Shown: positions 4,562 to 5,050 of the stretch, in pieces
Layout of the letters: each line of letters opens with the position of its first letter
Numbering within the stretch: position 1 is the stretch's first letter
Assembly (NCBI GenBank): GCA_025356915.1
Contig: JANXQG010000527.1
Span: 1 to 5,050, forward strand
Direction: 5' to 3'
From: Planctomycetota bacterium
GTDB taxonomy: Bacteria > Planctomycetota > Planctomycetia > Pirellulales > Thermoguttaceae
Length of the DNA stretch: 5,050 bases
Position numbers and translations under genes: made by a program
Notes under the pieces: generated by a model
What the model was told of the DNA's origin: nothing
Database searches by the model: none
What the model saw: the letters and a program-made list of their open reading frames with translations, nothing else

Positions 4562-5050
4562 CTACTTGTTTTCCACCTTTCCCAAAGTCACGGAAATCTT
4601 CAATACTTCATCACTGCGATGAAGCTCGACTTCGACATTCTCGCCTGGCTTGTACTTCCGGACTTCGGCCGAAAGGTCCTGAAAGGTTCGGATATCCTTG
4701 CCGGCGAACTTAATCACCACATCGCCCACTTTCACGCCTGCCCTGGCTGCAGGGCCATTGGGAGCGATGCGGCTCAGCCGGACTTCATCCACATCGGGAT
4801 CGGACTCGACACCGAATACCGCGCCCTGACTTGGCTCGATTTCGTCCATGTCCTCGCTCTTGAGCAGGCGATCCCAATAGCGTTGAAAGCGATCGACCGA
4901 AACATGGCGATTTTCCAGAAGCGAATTGCCGCACGTTGAGCTGATGCCAATAACGCGACCTTCCATGTCGAACAACGGCCCGCACCACGTGGCGATGCTG
5001 ACCTTCCCCGACGCGCAACTCCTCGACGTCATCGGCCCGCTCGAGGTCTT
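4562..5050 (-). CDS. HtrA/S1C-like PDZ protein with degenerate nucleophile loop, C-terminal part (partial, runs off right edge)
   Basis: The frame is open to position 5050, giving 162 visible C-terminal residues (numbered here from the window edge) ending at TAG 4564-4562. Residues 17-37 match the nucleophile loop and following strand of trypsin-like HtrA proteins (A-T-W-C-G-P-L-F-D-M-E-G-R-V-I-G-I). However, the G-N-S-G-G-P-L signature reads A-T-W-C-G-P-L, so Trp22 occupies the serine position and Cys23 the next Gly. A linker (H-V-S-V-D-R-F-Q-R-Y-W-D-R-L, 49-62) leads to a PDZ domain at about 76-157 (V-R-L-S-R-I-A-P-N-G-P-A-A-R-A-G-V-K-V-G-D-V-V-I). Here the domain order is the usual one, protease then PDZ. 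The His and Asp of the triad are outside the window. It is probably the upstream member of a two-gene pseudoprotease unit, its stop lying 6 bases before the next start. Confidence 0.82.
   Translation of the reverse strand, partial: KTSSGPMTSRSCASGKVSIATWCGPLFDMEGRVIGISSTCGNSLLENRHVSVDRFQRYWDRLLKSEDMDEIEPSQGAVFGVESDPDVDEVRLSRIAPNGPAARAGVKVGDVVIKFAGKDIRTFQDLSAEVRKYKPGENVEVELHRSDEVLKISVTLGKVENK

Overview
The window looks like a piece of a planctomycete chromosome, probably Pirellulales-like. The evidence is indirect: secreted proteins dominate, the HtrA/PDZ proteins are catalytically degenerate with wording I associate with planctomycetes (D-C-G-G-P-L in place of G-N-S-G-G-P-L), SH3 and SUMF1 (formylglycine-generating-enzyme-like) proteins are present, and a short AATGACG heptamer repeat and palindromic intergenic repeats occur. 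No rRNA, tRNA or CRISPR array was seen, and the taxonomic call is an inference.

Layout. Positions 1-91 (minus) hold the first 30 codons of a response regulator receiver domain that runs off the left edge. Positions 92-411 are a divergent intergenic region carrying a 124-bp MITE-like element (199-322) with 16-bp perfect terminal inverted repeats and an exact 8-bp direct repeat, CGTCAATC, directly abutting both ends. Positions 412-1539 (plus) encode an exported protein with two bacterial SH3 domains and a conserved-looking C-terminal module. Three AATGACG heptamers (1535-1555) overlap its stop. Positions 1571-1873 (plus) encode a signal peptide plus only the first part of a SUMF1 domain, ending where palindromic REP-like DNA begins (about 1832-1978).

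The right half is all on the minus strand and reads from the right edge leftward. First comes the 3' end of an HtrA-like PDZ protein (4562-5050, partial). Six bases later is a second HtrA-like protein with its PDZ domain nested inside the protease fold (3518-4555). After a 94-bp gap comes an exported thioredoxin-like protein with two copies of a ~140-residue helical module (1993-3423). The minus-strand genes are a likely operon for envelope protein quality control or scaffolding. Both HtrA-like proteins seem to lack a working catalytic triad, so binding rather than proteolysis is the better guess.

I see no complete, clearly new multi-gene system. The items most worth following are the MITE with its target duplication, the nested-PDZ pseudoprotease pair beside a thioredoxin-like protein, and the broken SUMF1 gene at a palindromic repeat.
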